Part shown: piece by piece, positions 63,212-64,000 of the stretch
Layout of the letters: each line of letters starts with the position of its first letter
Numbering within the stretch: the stretch's first letter is position 1
Assembly: GCA_947503175.1 (NCBI GenBank)
Contig: CANNCO010000004.1
Coordinates: 205,531 to 269,530, forward strand
Reading direction: 5' to 3'
DNA: 64,000 nt
From: an uncultured Paracoccaceae bacterium
Lineage (GTDB): Bacteria; Pseudomonadota; Alphaproteobacteria; Rhodobacterales; Rhodobacteraceae
Translations under genes and position numbers: made by a program
Notes under the pieces: generated by a model
Database searches by the model: none
Seen by the model: only the letters and a program-made list of their open reading frames with translations
What the model was told of the DNA's origin: nothing

Positions 63212-63648
63212 ACGGCCCGGTTTGAGTTGGAAAGGTTCGGCAGGAACTTCCACCCGTCGATGCATTTGGCCGGAGTCCCAGAGATGCACGCGGAGAGCGG
63301 CAATCACGGGATAAGTGTCGAAGAAAGCTGAGCTGTCAAAGCCGGAGGCAATGTCTGCACTACGGAGACAGCCGGTCCGAAAAACCACATGTCTTGGAGC
63401 GAAAGGGTGCTATCAGAACTTGCACACACACGCTGCACCCAACGCCTCACAAGCCACTGAAATCATGTGTAAATCAATACCATCCATCACGAGATCGACG
63501 CCGGCTGTGCGCTATAGTACTCCGACGCAATTGATTGCGGGGGGATTTGCACCTATGGGCTTAAGCTATTGATTTCGCTAACATCGAACAATTGAGAATG
63601 CTCGCAGCTCAGCAAGCCACTGCAATACTGCCAGAAACTTCGCTAGTT
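63212..63648. other. Non-coding stretch between nsrR and tRNA-fMet
   Basis: This is 0.44 kb without a credible gene; the frame at 63315-63572 has no ribosome site and no family pattern. Bases 63532-63571 look like a decayed tRNA-fMet 3' half (separate entry). A weak AAACT/AGTTT hairpin next to the tRNA 3' end (63635-63648) could serve as its terminator. Confidence 0.5.
63532..63571 (-). repeat. Degenerate copy of the tRNA-fMet 3' half
   Basis: Read on the minus strand, this 40-base segment keeps the T-arm order AGGTGCAAATCC, then CCCCGCAATCA. The real tRNA has AGGTTCAAATCC and CCCCGCAACCA. An anticodon-arm-like part (CAATAGCTTAAGCCC) lines up with CATAACCTGAAGGTC. It stands about 80 bases beyond the 3' end of the real tRNA in the same direction and recurs at 45309-45348. 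An old attachment-site scar is the likeliest reading. Confidence 0.5.
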
Positions 63649-63725
<77 letters not shown>

Positions 63726-63742
63726 CCAAGGCGTTTCACATA

Positions 63743-63759
63743 CTCCCCGACTCGGGGAG
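63743..63759. repeat. Strong short hairpin upstream of tRNA-fMet
   Basis: CTCCCCGA-C-TCGGGGAG is a perfect 8-base dyad with a 1-base centre (functional loop 3-5 bases), 18 bases from the tRNA 5' end. It may end transcription coming from the right or be a leftover terminator of an upstream unit. No T-run follows on the minus strand. Confidence 0.45.
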
Positions 63760-63923
63760 GTGCAAGAGGGTCAGATGAAAATTTTGCAGCAGCATGACCG
63801 ATTTGAAATCCCGACCATCAGCCAGCCCCCGATGCCTTCAACTCGCCACATGACAGCATCCGCCACCCACCAAACAACAGCAATGTCAGGATGGGTACCG
63901 GGACAAAGAACCACGTCAGATTC

Positions 63924-64000
63924 TGACCTGCTCCCCTGAAACGTCCTCGATTTGAGGTTAGCCTGTTCTCCAACTGAGGAGACAGACGATGAAGAGATCA
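63924..64000 (+). mobile_element. Left end of a probable IS3-family insertion sequence, cut by the window edge
   Basis: TGACCTGCTCCCCTGAAACG near 63924 resembles the terminal repeat of IS3-family elements. It is followed by a short leader, an AGGAG box and ATG 63989 opening with Met-Lys-Arg-Ser, a common start of IS3-type OrfA transposases. Only four codons are visible, so family and integrity cannot be confirmed. Confidence 0.55.

Overview
The window looks like an alphaproteobacterium, most likely of the Rhodobacteraceae/Roseobacter kind. This rests on high GC, dense operons in which genes overlap by 4 bases, the NarKGHJI/NnrSU/NsrR gene complement and the many TauD, Dpp and Pot-type catabolic genes. 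No taxonomic marker such as rRNA is present, so this is inference.

Layout. (1) Bases 1-6207, minus strand: a complete four-component soluble diiron monooxygenase operon (alpha, gamma, Rieske, effector, beta, reductase) of the toluene/alkene/isoprene monooxygenase type. It is followed in overlapping register by a DUF5519 protein, a second 2Fe-2S ferredoxin and an OmpW/AlkL-like outer membrane protein cut by the window edge. (2) Bases 7287-33606: a 26 kb catabolic region. A GntR-leuC-like-leuD-like operon diverges from a coupled set of small ORF-hyuB-hyuA-isochorismatase-like-PEP mutase/lyase-like genes. Then follow a broken SDR gene, a long minus-strand operon (2OG dioxygenase, DUF2848, Dpp-type ABC importer, old-yellow-enzyme-type reductase, AhpD-like protein, two-subunit GMC oxidoreductase, EamA transporter), and a second GMC enzyme, SDR and flavin reductase. 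Together they read as uptake and degradation of a small, probably cyclic, nitrogen compound; my best guess is a substituted cyclic imide or pyrrole-type compound ending in a dimethylmalate-like cleavage. (3) Bases 33.6-36.0 kb: a gene graveyard holding a truncated LysR gene fused to a multiply frameshifted glutaryl-CoA dehydrogenase gene, a deleted aminotransferase gene and a scrap of a binding-protein gene. (4) Bases 36.0-44.9 kb: a nitrilase, a complete polyamine-type ABC importer (PotDCBA-like), an XRE-cupin regulator, a divergent cupin protein and an FAD/GcvT-domain dimethylglycine or sarcosine dehydrogenase-like enzyme. (5) Bases 44.9-45.8 kb: non-coding, with degenerate copies of the tRNA-fMet 3' end. 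(6) Bases 45.8-63.2 kb: a respiratory nitrate reduction and nitric oxide response block. It comprises usp-narK1-narK2-narG-narH-narJ-narI-PPIase-hemerythrin-moeA-DUF2478 as one minus-strand run, a divergent Crp/Fnr regulator with two good FNR-type boxes, an AhpD-like gene, nnrU, nnrS and nsrR with a palindromic operator. (7) Bases 63.6-64.0 kb: tRNA-fMet and the left end of a probable IS3-family element.

How it fits together. The monooxygenase, nitrile/polyamine and cyclic-nitrogen blocks are three separate substrate pathways in a versatile heterotroph. The nar block lets it respire nitrate under oxygen limitation and handle the resulting NO. Relics of tRNA-fMet at both ends of the nar block, the pseudogenes and the IS end suggest an accessory region built up by several insertions and deletions.
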